From: DASUCS01 sp041166385
GTDB lineage: Bacteria; Actinomycetota; Acidimicrobiia; Acidimicrobiales; JACDCH01
Length of the DNA stretch: 64,000 bases
Assembly: GCA_041166385.1 (NCBI GenBank)
Contig: JBEEFW010000038.1
Location: 1 to 64,000 of the forward strand
Direction: 5' to 3'
Every line of letters starts with the position of its first letter. Position 1 is the stretch's first letter. The translations under genes were made by a program, and so were the position numbers. This document shows, piece by piece, positions 16,960-25,545 of the stretch. Below the pieces are notes generated by a model. It ran no database searches. It was given only the letters and a program-made list of their open reading frames with translations, and had not been told where the DNA came from.

Positions 16960-17886
16960 ATGACATCAACCCCCGTCCTCTCTGTTGAGGGCTTGAGCAA
17001 GCACTACGGCCGGCGCGCCGCCGTCGACGAGCTGACATTCGACTTGCCTCGCGGCGTCGTGGCCGGCTTCATCGGCCCGAACGGCGCCGGCAAGACCACC
17101 ACCATGGCGATGCTGCTCGGCCTCGTCCGGCCAACGAGCGGTGGTGGCACCGTGCTCGGCGAGTCGCTCGATCGGCCTGATCGCTACCTCGGTCGCGTCG
17201 GCGCGCTCGTCGAGGGTCCGGCCTTGTGGCCCGCGCTCACCGCCGACGAGAACCTGCGCGTGCTCGCCCACCTGAGCGGGATCAATGCACGGCGCATCCC
17301 GGCGGTGCTCGACATCGTCGGCCTCACCGATCGTGCCGGTGATCGATTCGGCGAGTACTCGCTCGGTATGAAGCAGCGCCTCGGCATCGCCGGTGCGCTG
17401 TTGGGCGATCCGGCGCTGCTCGTGCTGGACGAGCCCGCGAACGGGCTCGATCCGGTCGGTATGAGCGAGATGCGCGATCTCCTCGGTCGTCTCGCTGACG
17501 AGGACCGCACCGTCCTCGTGTCGTCGCACGTGCTCAGTGAGCTCGAACAGATCAGCGACTGGTTGCTCATCATCAACGACGGCCGGCTCGTGTATGCCGG
17601 CGAAGCGGCCGGCTTCGAGGCGCAGGCGTCCACGGAGATCCTGCTCGCACCGGCCGACCTCGATCAGCTGCTCGCGCTGGCCGACATCGTCAGCGCCGCG
17701 GGTTTGGTCGCCGGACGCGCTGACGACGAACTCGTCGTCAGCGTCAACGGCCACGACCCGCGCACCCTCGCCGCATCCCTCAACGGAGCAGCCGCCGCCG
17801 CGGGCATCGTGCTCGCCGAACTCCATGTCCGCCGCCCCTCGCTGGAAGCCAACTACTTCCGCGCACTCGAAGGAGAAGCCCGATGA
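16960..17886 (+). CDS. ABC exporter ATP-binding protein
   Basis: A 308-residue ATPase of the drug/lantibiotic-immunity type. Walker A GPNGAGKTT occurs near residue 45, signature YSLGMKQRLGIA (LSGGQ replaced by LGMKQ, usual in this group), Walker B LLVLDEPANGLDP, and the H-loop VSSHVL. A GGAG ribosome site precedes the ATG. It overlaps the permease gene by ATGA. Placement after a NarL-type two-component pair is the common arrangement for envelope-stress or antimicrobial export modules. Confidence 0.9.
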   Translation: MTSTPVLSVEGLSKHYGRRAAVDELTFDLPRGVVAGFIGPNGAGKTTTMAMLLGLVRPTSGGGTVLGESLDRPDRYLGRVGALVEGPALWPALTADENLRVLAHLSGINARRIPAVLDIVGLTDRAGDRFGEYSLGMKQRLGIAGALLGDPALLVLDEPANGLDPVGMSEMRDLLGRLADEDRTVLVSSHVLSELEQISDWLLIINDGRLVYAGEAAGFEAQASTEILLAPADLDQLLALADIVSAAGLVAGRADDELVVSVNGHDPRTLAASLNGAAAAAGIVLAELHVRRPSLEANYFRALEGEAR

Positions 17887-18671
17887 TCCGCACCTATCAC
17901 GCAGAGCTCGTCAAACTCGTCCGCCGCAAGGTCCTGCTCGTCACCGCGGCGATCGTCGCGGTATTCGGTGTGGGCGGTGCCGCCATCGTGTTGGCATCGG
18001 CCACGCCGGCCGCGGAGACGGGGCCCGGTCGAGGCCTGTCACTCGAACAGCTGGCCGGCGCCGGTGGGGGCACGGAGATCTTTCGAACGGCGGTGTCGTT
18101 CGCCGGCACGTTCCTCTTCGTCGTGTTCGTGGGCGCGATGGCGGTAGAGTTCTCGCGCGGCACGATCCGCACGATGCTGTTGCGTCAACCACGACGCGTG
18201 CGGCTCCTCGCCGGGAAGCTCGCGGCGACGCTGACCTTCGCAGCAATCGCGCTCGCGGCGACCGAAGGCGTCACCTGGCTCACCTCTCTCGCGCTGGCGC
18301 CGGGCAACGGCGTCGCCACCGACGCGTGGACCTCGCTCAACGCCGCCGGCGCGGCCGTCACCGACTTCGGCGCGGTGTTGCTGTGGGTCACCGGCTACGC
18401 CGTGCTGGGCACGACCGTCGCCGTCCTCCTGCGATCAGTGCCTGTCGCGCTCGCGGTGGGCATCGCGTGGGCCGGGCCGTTCGAGCACCTCGTGCAGAAC
18501 GCGTGGACGCCGGCGGTGAAGGTGTTCCCCGGCCTGCTGCTCGAGGCCTTCGTCGCCGGCGGCACGCCCGATGTCACGACGAGTCAGGCACTCGCGACCG
18601 TCTCGGTGTACGCCGCGGTCGCCGCGATCGTCACGTCGATCGTCTTCGCCCGCCGCGACGTCACCGCCTGA
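17883..18671 (+). CDS. ABC-2 type permease
   Basis: A 262-residue integral membrane protein with six or so hydrophobic segments and the ABC-2 pattern: a cytoplasmic N-terminus with MIRTYHAELVKLVRRK, a first helix, a large outside loop, then FSRGTIRTMLLRQPRRVRLLAGK, a motif seen in permeases of this exporter class. Translationally coupled to the ATPase by ATGA. Confidence 0.85.
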   Translation: MIRTYHAELVKLVRRKVLLVTAAIVAVFGVGGAAIVLASATPAAETGPGRGLSLEQLAGAGGGTEIFRTAVSFAGTFLFVVFVGAMAVEFSRGTIRTMLLRQPRRVRLLAGKLAATLTFAAIALAATEGVTWLTSLALAPGNGVATDAWTSLNAAGAAVTDFGAVLLWVTGYAVLGTTVAVLLRSVPVALAVGIAWAGPFEHLVQNAWTPAVKVFPGLLLEAFVAGGTPDVTTSQALATVSVYAAVAAIVTSIVFARRDVTA

Positions 18672-18684
18672 GCCGGAACGCGGT

Positions 18685-19299
18685 TCATCGAATGCGAGCG
18701 CGGAGGTCGTCAAGCAGTGCCTTGTCATATCGAGGTCGCATGAAGGTGAGTCCGTTCTTTGATGTGGCGAAGGCCACGAGCCTTCGCCCATCACGCAGCT
18801 CAAAGGCGATCCCTTCGTGGCGCGGTTCCACGGCTAGGACCTCCCGCCATGCGGCCGTACGCCACTGGAAGTTCGTGCGCACAGCGACAAGATCAACCGT
18901 GGCGACGAGCATGGCTCCGGCGAAGGAAGCTGCGTAGGCAGCAAGCGCCAGAAGGCCGGAAGCGAAAATCAAACGCCACAGGGGCTTTGACAAGTCGAGG
19001 AAGATTTTGATCGCGAACCCGGCAGAAACCAGGCCAATCGCGATGAAGCTCAGCCTGGCCGCGCGCGGCAGTCTCCTGACAATGACGTCGGGCTCGTCGC
19101 CGACCAGGGTTGGGTCGAACGCGGGCTGCGACGCCTCAGCCCATTGCCGCCCCACCCGTCGCGTGGCGATCGCCGCGTGGACGAGATAGCAACTCCCCGC
19201 CGCCACGTAGGTCCATTGCGTCGACGCGAACAACAAGTCGCTGCTGGTGGCGACGGACGCCACGAACAAGATCGCCGAACATCCGCCGAGGACAAGCAT
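18685..19299 (-). CDS. membrane protein with C-terminal bacterial PH-like domain
   Basis: A 204-residue protein with four hydrophobic segments in two pairs. A C-terminal stretch of about 55 residues (TNFQWRTAAWREVLAVEP, then IAFELRDGRRLVAF) looks like a bPH_6-type bacterial pleckstrin-homology domain. The function of such actinobacterial proteins is unknown. It converges with the permease gene across 13 bases. Confidence 0.65.
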   Translation of the reverse strand: MLVLGGCSAILFVASVATSSDLLFASTQWTYVAAGSCYLVHAAIATRRVGRQWAEASQPAFDPTLVGDEPDVIVRRLPRAARLSFIAIGLVSAGFAIKIFLDLSKPLWRLIFASGLLALAAYAASFAGAMLVATVDLVAVRTNFQWRTAAWREVLAVEPRHEGIAFELRDGRRLVAFATSKNGLTFMRPRYDKALLDDLRARIR

Positions 19300-19478
19300 T
19301 GCGATCTAGAGGCGCCGTTCGTGGCCCGGTCTCTGTGAACTGAGCTCTTCTCGGAGTCGACGCCACCATCTCATCGTCGGACTCGCCGGCTCTGCCGGTG
19401 AGGCGTTGCCGGATCGGCGGCTTGACGGAAAATACGTCTGGGTGCTTCTGCACCAACTCCGAACGACAGAATGACGCG

Positions 19479-20345
19479 GTGGGCGCGACGCTGGTCCTGT
19501 CGGCGGGAGGTCCGACGCGGTGGGGCGGAGCACGCGTTGATCTGCTGATCGTCTCGATCTTTTACGTGCCGATTCTCGCGCTGTGGGCTTGGCACCGACT
19601 GAGCAAGCGCGGCGACGACGGCCTCGGCTTGGTTCTTTTCGCGATTCTCTTCATTGCCGGGTTCGCGTTCGCCACGGTGCAGGCGACAGCTGGCGCGCCC
19701 CAAGCGGTGGCGATCACTGTCGCTGCAGGGCTCTGCGCGGTCAGCGTCGGCCTGCACGTCCACTCGACGCGGCGACGCAAGGCGTCGGGAGAGCTTGGTG
19801 CGCCGCCGCCTCGTCGGCGGCCGACGGGTTGGCGACTGTGGTGGCGGATTGGCGCCGCGGGCGTGTGCGTCGTGTCGGCCATCATGCTCACGACAGGATC
19901 GGTACGAGCGCGAGGTGCCTCTGAGAACAGCGCGCGGATGGACTGCGGATCGATTTCCGACGCGTTGAGTCACGGCGACGAGGATCGCTGTGCAGCGGAA
20001 GCTCGCATCCACATCTTTGGTGTGGTCGTCGTCCTAGCCGGTGGGTGCGTCCTGGTGATGCAGGTCCTACGAGGCAAGCGGCGCTACGACGTCGACGATG
20101 CTCAACAAGCGAAGAAGAACGCGCCGCAGGCGGTCGAGGCGACAACGGGGTCAGGTAGCGAGCACCGACAGGGCGGACGAGGCGTCCTGGCCTCGTTCGG
20201 CCTCATCGTCCTAGCTCAGATCCTGCTCGTCATCGGCCGCATCACGAGCGGCGGTCTACCGCTGATCTTCTTGTCGATCGCGCTCTCTGCGGCCGGAGCA
20301 GTCGTTCTATGGGTCACTGTCCGCCGCTCGCGCGCGCACGAGTGA
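19479..20345 (+). CDS. multi-pass membrane protein, unknown
   Basis: A 288-residue protein with about six hydrophobic segments. A central cytoplasmic Arg-rich loop (HSTRRRKASGELGAPPPRRR) and a second charged loop around residue 215 divide the helices into pairs; an outside loop carries two cysteines. The GTG at 19479 is a guess; the frame stays open back to 19398. The 180-base gap to the divergent PH-domain gene shows no strong structure. No family recognised. Confidence 0.55.
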   Translation: MGATLVLSAGGPTRWGGARVDLLIVSIFYVPILALWAWHRLSKRGDDGLGLVLFAILFIAGFAFATVQATAGAPQAVAITVAAGLCAVSVGLHVHSTRRRKASGELGAPPPRRRPTGWRLWWRIGAAGVCVVSAIMLTTGSVRARGASENSARMDCGSISDALSHGDEDRCAAEARIHIFGVVVVLAGGCVLVMQVLRGKRRYDVDDAQQAKKNAPQAVEATTGSGSEHRQGGRGVLASFGLIVLAQILLVIGRITSGGLPLIFLSIALSAAGAVVLWVTVRRSRAHE

Positions 20346-20367
20346 GCTGCGATGCGAGTAGGGATGA

Positions 20368-21588
20368 TTACTCGATGCGCATCCCGCTGATGGCCCGGCT
20401 GATCACGAGCTGCTGGATCTGCTCGGTGCCTTCGAAGATGTCGTAGATCTTGGCGTCGCGGTGCATGCGCTCGACCGGGTACTCCCGGGTGTAGCCGTAG
20501 CCGCCGTGGATCTGGATGGCGCGCTCGGTGACCCACACGGCGACGCGACCAGCCTTGAGCTTCGACTGTGAGCCTTCGGCGTTCGTGTAGCCGCCGTTGC
20601 GGGCGAGCCACGCGGCGCGCCACACGAGCAGCCGCGCGGCGTCGATCTCCGTGATCATGTCGGCGAGCATGAACGCGATCGCCTGGTTCTGGATGATCGG
20701 CTTGCCGAAGGCGACGCGCTCCTTCGCATACGCAAGCGCCTCTTCGTACGCGGCGCGGGCAATACCGATCGCCTGCGCGCCCACCGCGGGGCGGGTGGCT
20801 TCGAAGGTGGCCATCGCCGGCTGCTTCTCACCGGTGTGCGCGCCCTCGCGCGCCTTCGCGATCTTGGCGTCGAGCTTCTCCTTGCCGCCGAGCAGCATGC
20901 GCCCGGGAACGCGGCAGTCGTCGAGCACGACCTCAGCCGTGTGCGACGCGCGGATGCCGTGCTTCTTGTACTTCTGCCCTTGCGCGATGCCCTTCGTGCC
21001 CTTCGGCACGACGAACGACGCCTGGCCGCGCGAACCGAGATGCGGGTCGACCGTGGCGGTCACGACATGCGTGTCGGCGATGCCGCCGTTCGTGGCCCAC
21101 GCCTTCGTGCCGTTCAGGACCCACTCGTCCGTGGCCTCGTCGTACACCGCCTTCGTCTTCAACGACGACACGTCGGAGCCGGCGTCGGGCTCGGACACGC
21201 AGTACGCGCCGATCATGATGTCGTCGGGCCCGCTGCCGAAGCACTGCGGCACCCACTCCATCACCTGCTCGGGCGTGCCGTTGCCGGCGATGCCAGCGGC
21301 GGCGAGGCCGGAGCCGAAGATCGCGAGCCCGATGCCGGCGTCACCCCAGAACAGCTCCTCGAGCGTGATCGGCAACGTGAGACCGCTGTTGTCGCCCATC
21401 GACGCTTGCGCGAAGAAATCGAAGGAGTAGAGGCCGATCTTCGCCGCCTCCTGCACGAGCGGCATCGGGAACTCCTCCCGCTCGTCCCACTCATGGGCTG
21501 CCGGCCGCACCACCGTGGCGGCGAAGTCGTGCACCCACTGCTTGATCTGTTCCTGGTCCTCGTTGAGAGCGAGGGAGAACTCGGCCAT
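20368..21588 (-). CDS. acyl-CoA dehydrogenase
   Basis: A 406-residue FAD enzyme that oxidises acyl-CoA to enoyl-CoA in beta-oxidation or a related pathway. The family segments AYCVSEPDAGSDVSSLKTKA (FAD/substrate loop), ALAYAKERVAFGKPI and RDAKIYDIFEGTEQIQ are present. The last holds the usual catalytic glutamate (FEGT). An AGAGGTG ribosome site precedes the ATG. It is the last of a minus-strand run (cysS, MFS, this gene), with a 43-base gap to the MFS gene. Confidence 0.93.
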   Translation of the reverse strand: MAEFSLALNEDQEQIKQWVHDFAATVVRPAAHEWDEREEFPMPLVQEAAKIGLYSFDFFAQASMGDNSGLTLPITLEELFWGDAGIGLAIFGSGLAAAGIAGNGTPEQVMEWVPQCFGSGPDDIMIGAYCVSEPDAGSDVSSLKTKAVYDEATDEWVLNGTKAWATNGGIADTHVVTATVDPHLGSRGQASFVVPKGTKGIAQGQKYKKHGIRASHTAEVVLDDCRVPGRMLLGGKEKLDAKIAKAREGAHTGEKQPAMATFEATRPAVGAQAIGIARAAYEEALAYAKERVAFGKPIIQNQAIAFMLADMITEIDAARLLVWRAAWLARNGGYTNAEGSQSKLKAGRVAVWVTERAIQIHGGYGYTREYPVERMHRDAKIYDIFEGTEQIQQLVISRAISGMRIE

Positions 21589-21631
21589 TGGTCACCTCTG
21601 CGAAGGTCGGGCGGCGATCCGGCTCTGCAAG

Positions 21632-22798
21632 TTACCGGTCGGTAACAAGAACGATAGCGACGGTGACGAGCGCCGCGCCAACGAGGTACGGCGCCGAAAT
21701 CGACTGGCCGAACAGATACCCACCAAGCGCCGGACCAACCGATCGGGCGAGCCCGCCGGCCGACTGCTGGACGCCGAGCGCCTCGCCCCGCCGGTCGATC
21801 GAGGCCCGTCCCGCGACGAGGGCCGAGAGGGTGGGCGCGACGAGACCCTGTCCGACGATGAGCAGCGCGAGCGCGAGCGTGAGCGGTGCCCACCCGGCGT
21901 CAACCGCGACGAGGGAGAGTCCGACCGCGTTGCACGCGAGCCCGAAGCGCACCGTCCGCAACTCGCCCAGCTTCACGACGACGGTGTGGATCGCGCCGCC
22001 CTGCACGATGACGAGCCCGATGCCGACGAGGAAGAACAGTCCGTACGTCGAGCTCTCGGACAAGTTGAAGCGAGCTTCCGCCAGCAACGAGAACGTCGCC
22101 TCGAACCCACTGAATGCGACGAGCGACACGAACGTCACCAACACGAGCCGCCGCACCGACCTCACCCGTTCTTGCGTCGATTGACCACCGTATGAGGGGC
22201 TAGGCGACGCAAGAACGGAGGAGGAGCGCGTTTCCGGGAGGCGCTTCACGGCGACGAGGGCGTTGACGCCGGCGATGGCGGCGGCGATGAAGAACGGCAG
22301 GCGGTGATTCACGAGCGCGGCGATCCCGCCGATCGCCGGGCCGAGCGCGAACCCCGCACCGAACGCCGCGCCCAGCAACCCGAGCAGCCGCGCCCGATCC
22401 TCCGGCGGCGCCACGTCCGTGACCGCCGCCTGCGCGACCGACACGCTTGCGCCGCTCGCGCCGTCGAGGATGCGCGCCAGGAACAGCAGCCACAGTGAGC
22501 CAGCGAGTCCGGTCAACAAGCTGCCGACGGCCGTGCCGACCAGCGACATGATGATCACGGGCTTGCGTCCGATGCGGTCGGACAACCGGCCGGTGATCGG
22601 CGAGAACACCAGCTGCGCGATCGAGAACGACGCCACCAGCAGCCCCGCCGTGGCGGGCGACGCCCCGGCATCGCGCGCGTAGCGCGCCAACACGGGGAAG
22701 AGGATCCCGAAGCCGATGAGGTCGAGGGCGACCGTCGTCCAGATGACGCCGAAGCCTGGAGGGAGCGGTCGCCGTTCCCGGGTGGTGCGCTGGCTCAA
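21632..22798 (-). CDS. MFS transporter with palindromic repeat in its central loop
   Basis: A 388-residue major facilitator with 12 predicted helices, resembling TetA-type drug/proton antiporters. Motif A is GRLSDRIGRKPVII after helix 2, and motif C-like glycines lie in helix 5 (FALGPAIGG). The central cytoplasmic loop between helices 6 and 7 (about residues 194-213, ending SYGGQSTQERV) is encoded by copy 1 of repeat family C. The frame remains open through it. The TTG start overlaps the cysS stop (TTGA), so translation may be coupled. Substrate unknown. Confidence 0.87.
   Translation of the reverse strand: MSQRTTRERRPLPPGFGVIWTTVALDLIGFGILFPVLARYARDAGASPATAGLLVASFSIAQLVFSPITGRLSDRIGRKPVIIMSLVGTAVGSLLTGLAGSLWLLFLARILDGASGASVSVAQAAVTDVAPPEDRARLLGLLGAAFGAGFALGPAIGGIAALVNHRLPFFIAAAIAGVNALVAVKRLPETRSSSVLASPSPSYGGQSTQERVRSVRRLVLVTFVSLVAFSGFEATFSLLAEARFNLSESSTYGLFFLVGIGLVIVQGGAIHTVVVKLGELRTVRFGLACNAVGLSLVAVDAGWAPLTLALALLIVGQGLVAPTLSALVAGRASIDRRGEALGVQQSAGGLARSVGPALGGYLFGQSISAPYLVGAALVTVAIVLVTDR
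22166..22218. repeat. palindromic repeat family C, copy 1, inside MFS gene
   Basis: CCGTTCTTGCGTCG (22166-22179) and its exact complement (22205-22218) form a 14-bp stem around a 25-base loop. The loop holds the conserved core TGACCACCGTATGAGGGG with two bases before it and five after. Two other copies lie at 31026-31066 and 41856-41896. Here it is in-frame coding sequence for a hydrophilic loop, not intergenic. Confidence 0.85.
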
Positions 22799-24126
22799 CG
22801 GCGGCGGAGCTCGGTGCCTCGGGGGGTGTCGGCCACCTCGTAACCCAACTCGATCAGCTGATCGCGGAGCGAATCGGCGAGCGCCCAGTCCTTCGCCTCC
22901 CGGGCGGCGTCGCGCTGCCGGCCCAGGTCCAGCGCCTCGGGAGCTATCTCACCGGACGTCGTCCGCAGCTCGAGCCCGACGGCCTCGCAGATCTGGAACG
23001 CCGCGGCGGCCGCGAGCTCGTCGTCGTCCGTGTTCGCCCGGCGCACGAGGTCGAACAGCAACGCGATCGCCGCCGGCGTTCCGAGGTCGTCGTCCATGAG
23101 CTCGCGGAAGCGGTCGAGCGCAGCCTCGTCGGCCGCGCCGCCGGCCGCGGCGGCGAACCGCTCCGCGAAGCGGTCGAGTCGCTCGAGCCCTTGTTCGGCG
23201 TCGGCGACTGTCTCCTTCGTGATCTCGATCGGCGCGCGGTAGTGCGAACGAAGGACGAGGAGTCGATACGAACGAGGATCGGCGACGTCGATGAGGTCGA
23301 GCAGGTTCGTGAAGTTGCCCAGCGACTTCGACATCTTCGTGCCCTCGACCTCGACCCACCCGTTGTGCACCCAGTGCCGCGCGAACGGGCGGCCGAGCGC
23401 CACCGCCTGGGCACGCTCGTTCTCGTGATGCGGGAAGGCAAGGTCCTGTCCCCCGCCATGGATGTCGAACCCGTCGCCGAGGAGGTCGAGCGACATCACG
23501 ACGCACTCGGTGTGCCAACCGGGCCGACCGTCGCCCCACGGCGAGGGCCATGAGGGCTCACCGGGCTTGACCTTCTTCCACAGCGCGAAGTCAACCGACG
23601 AGCGCTTCTCTTCATTCGTCACCACGCGCGCGCCAGCACGCAACGACTCGAGCGACTGACGAGCGAGCAGGCCGTAGTCCTCGACGCGCTCCGCCTGGAA
23701 GTACACGCCGTCGCTCGTTTCGTACGCCATGCCGAACTCCACGAGTTGCGTGATGACCTCGACCATGCGATCGATGAACGCCGACGCGTGCGGATCCTTG
23801 GTCGGGCGCTTGACGCCGATGGCATCCATCGCCTTCCACCACACCGCCTCGCATGCCGTCGCGATGTCGGTCCACTCGCGGCCCTCGGAATTGGCGCGGT
23901 TGATGATGTTGTCGTCGACGTCGGTGATGTTCGACACGTACGTGACCTCGACGCCGGACCACTCGAGGTAACGGCGAAGCACGTCGAACACCAGCGTGAA
24001 GCGCCCGTGGCCCAGGTGTGGTGGGCCGTAGACCGTCGGCCCGCAGATGTACATCGACACCTTGCCGGGATCTCTCGGCTCGACGGGATGGACGCCACCC
24101 CGCGCGGTGTCGAACAGGCGCAACAT
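22795..24126 (-). CDS. cysS: cysteinyl-tRNA synthetase
   Basis: Charges tRNA-Cys in the cytoplasm. The 443-residue class I synthetase shows C28 of the zinc site in YICGPTVYG, the HIGH motif as PHLGHG, further zinc ligands in GWHTECVVMS and FPHHENE, and the KMSKS loop as GTKMSKSLGN. The ATG at 24126 has TACTGT 8 bases upstream, so it looks leaderless despite lying behind the P450 gene, from which a long hairpin separates it. The stop overlaps the MFS TTG start. Confidence 0.96.
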   Translation of the reverse strand: MLRLFDTARGGVHPVEPRDPGKVSMYICGPTVYGPPHLGHGRFTLVFDVLRRYLEWSGVEVTYVSNITDVDDNIINRANSEGREWTDIATACEAVWWKAMDAIGVKRPTKDPHASAFIDRMVEVITQLVEFGMAYETSDGVYFQAERVEDYGLLARQSLESLRAGARVVTNEEKRSSVDFALWKKVKPGEPSWPSPWGDGRPGWHTECVVMSLDLLGDGFDIHGGGQDLAFPHHENERAQAVALGRPFARHWVHNGWVEVEGTKMSKSLGNFTNLLDLIDVADPRSYRLLVLRSHYRAPIEITKETVADAEQGLERLDRFAERFAAAAGGAADEAALDRFRELMDDDLGTPAAIALLFDLVRRANTDDDELAAAAAFQICEAVGLELRTTSGEIAPEALDLGRQRDAAREAKDWALADSLRDQLIELGYEVADTPRGTELRRR

Positions 24127-24134
24127 GAGCGCCG

Positions 24135-24140
24135 ACAGTA
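24135..24140 (-). promoter_or_regulatory. cysS -10 box
   Basis: TACTGT on the minus strand lies 8 bases before the cysS ATG. The same TACTGTCGGCG string precedes the neighbouring P450 gene, so the two genes may share a promoter type. Confidence 0.45.
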
Positions 24141-24144
24141 CCGG

Positions 24145-24196
24145 CGAACTCGGGGTACTTATCGCTGCTATTGCAGCGATAACGACCCCAAGTTCG
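24145..24196. terminator. two-part hairpin between P450 and cysS
   Basis: Outer arms CGAACT/AGTTCG and GGGGT/ACCCC enclose a perfect inner stem TTATCGCTGC/GCAGCGATAA with loop TATT. It lies between the P450 stop and the cysS promoter, as expected of a terminator insulating cysS. No strong T-tract follows. Confidence 0.6.
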
Positions 24197-24201
24197 AGGG
24201 G

Positions 24202-25425
24202 TCAGACCGTGACTGGCAGCGCTTTCAGGCCGCGCAGCACGAAGTGATCGCGGTACTCGATCTCCTCGGCGGGCACCGCGAGCTGCATCTCAGGGAAGCG
24301 CTGCGCCAAGGCCGAGAACACCACCTGACCCTCGAGCCGAGCGAGCGCGGCACCCAAGCAGTAGTGGATCCCGTGGCTGAACGTGAGGTGCTGGTTGTCC
24401 TCCCGTCCGATGTCGAGCCGGTCCGGATCCGGGAACCGCTCAGGATCGCGGTTCGCCGCCGCCAGGATCAGGCCCACCTCCGACTGCTTCGGAAACGTGC
24501 GCCCGTTCACGACCACGTCCTCCGTTGCGACGCGACCGGTGACGTGCACCGGGCCGTCGTAGCGCAACAGCTCCTCGACTGCGCTCGCGGCGAGCCCCTC
24601 GGGGTCGGCGCACAGCCGTTGCCACTCCCCACGATGTTGCATCAACGCGAACAGCCCGTTGCCGATGAGGTTCACGGTGGTCTCGTGTCCCGCCAGGAAC
24701 AGCAACAGCACGATGCTGCGCAGCTCCTCCTCGGTCAGCACGTCGCCGGCTTCCTCGACGGCGAGGAGACCGCTCAACAGATCGTCCTGCGGTTCCGCGC
24801 GTCGCTGCGCGAACAACTCGTTGAAGTAGTTCAGGAAGTACATCGCGGCGACGACGCCCTTGCTGAACGTCTCCTCGTCGATGTCACCGTCGAGCAGTCG
24901 GGTCGCATCGCTCGACCAGCCTTCGAACTGGTGGCGGTCTTCGACGGGAACGCCCATCAACTCGCAGATCACGATCAGCGGCAACGGGTACGCGACCGTC
25001 GAGATCACGTCGAACGGCTCGCCCGGCTTCACCGTCGAAAGCAGGTCGTCGAGGATGTCCGTCACGTGCTCGCGTAGTTGCTCGATCCGCCGAGGGGTGA
25101 ACGCCTTGGACACGAGCCGCCGGAGACGGGTGTGATCGGGAGGGTCGAGGAAGAGCAGCGTCTTCAGCCCGACCTGGTTCATGGTCTCGCTGATGTTGGG
25201 CTCGTCCTCTCGCGAGGGTCGGTGCTCGGGGCTGCTCGACCACTTCGGGTCGCGCAACACGGCCTCGCAGTCGGCCCAACGAGTGAGGACGTACTCGTTG
25301 AACTCCGGAGCCAGCGCTACGGGTTGCTCGCTGCGCAGGCGGTGATACAGCGGATGCGGATCGCGACGGTTCTCCGCAGAGAACACCTCTTCGATCGAAA
25401 ACGACAGAGTCCCCTCATTCCCCAT
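24202..25425 (-). CDS. cytochrome P450
   Basis: A 407-residue soluble bacterial P450 monooxygenase. The I-helix oxygen-activation motif is LFLAGHETTVN, the K-helix ExxR lies in VEELLRYDGP, and the heme loop is FSHGIHYCLGAALAR with the cysteine ligand near residue 355. It resembles the group that hydroxylates lipids, terpenes or steroids; the substrate is unknown. No ferredoxin or reductase is adjacent; the nearest ferredoxin in the window is at 29092. Leaderless ATG with TACTGT 6 bases upstream, divergent from valS. Confidence 0.93.
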   Translation of the reverse strand: MGNEGTLSFSIEEVFSAENRRDPHPLYHRLRSEQPVALAPEFNEYVLTRWADCEAVLRDPKWSSSPEHRPSREDEPNISETMNQVGLKTLLFLDPPDHTRLRRLVSKAFTPRRIEQLREHVTDILDDLLSTVKPGEPFDVISTVAYPLPLIVICELMGVPVEDRHQFEGWSSDATRLLDGDIDEETFSKGVVAAMYFLNYFNELFAQRRAEPQDDLLSGLLAVEEAGDVLTEEELRSIVLLLFLAGHETTVNLIGNGLFALMQHRGEWQRLCADPEGLAASAVEELLRYDGPVHVTGRVATEDVVVNGRTFPKQSEVGLILAAANRDPERFPDPDRLDIGREDNQHLTFSHGIHYCLGAALARLEGQVVFSALAQRFPEMQLAVPAEEIEYRDHFVLRGLKALPVTV

Positions 25426-25431
25426 TCGCCG

Positions 25432-25538
25432 ACAGTAAGCCCGCGGACGCCGTCGGACGATGTGGCATGCGCCACTAACCGCTCAGCCCCACCACCCACC
25501 CTTCAGCGGCCGGCGGCCGAAGCCGCCGTCGCTACATT
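25432..25538. promoter_or_regulatory. divergent leaderless promoters of P450 and valS
   Basis: TACTGT on the minus strand (25437-25432) is 6 bases before the P450 ATG. TACATT on the plus strand (25533-25538) is 7 bases before the valS ATG. Neither start has a ribosome site. The 120-base gap also holds a GGCGGC/GCCGCC hairpin near 25511-25528 but no T-box-like leader. Confidence 0.5.
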
Positions 25539-25545
25539 TGCGCTC

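Noticed and set aside
21632..22798. MFS gene as a pseudogene disrupted by the repeat
   Set aside because: The frame is open through the element and both six-helix halves are intact.
25426..25545. T-box riboswitch before valS
   Set aside because: The gap is only 120 bases, carries a leaderless-type -10 box 7 bases from ATG, and shows no T-box sequence or antiterminator.
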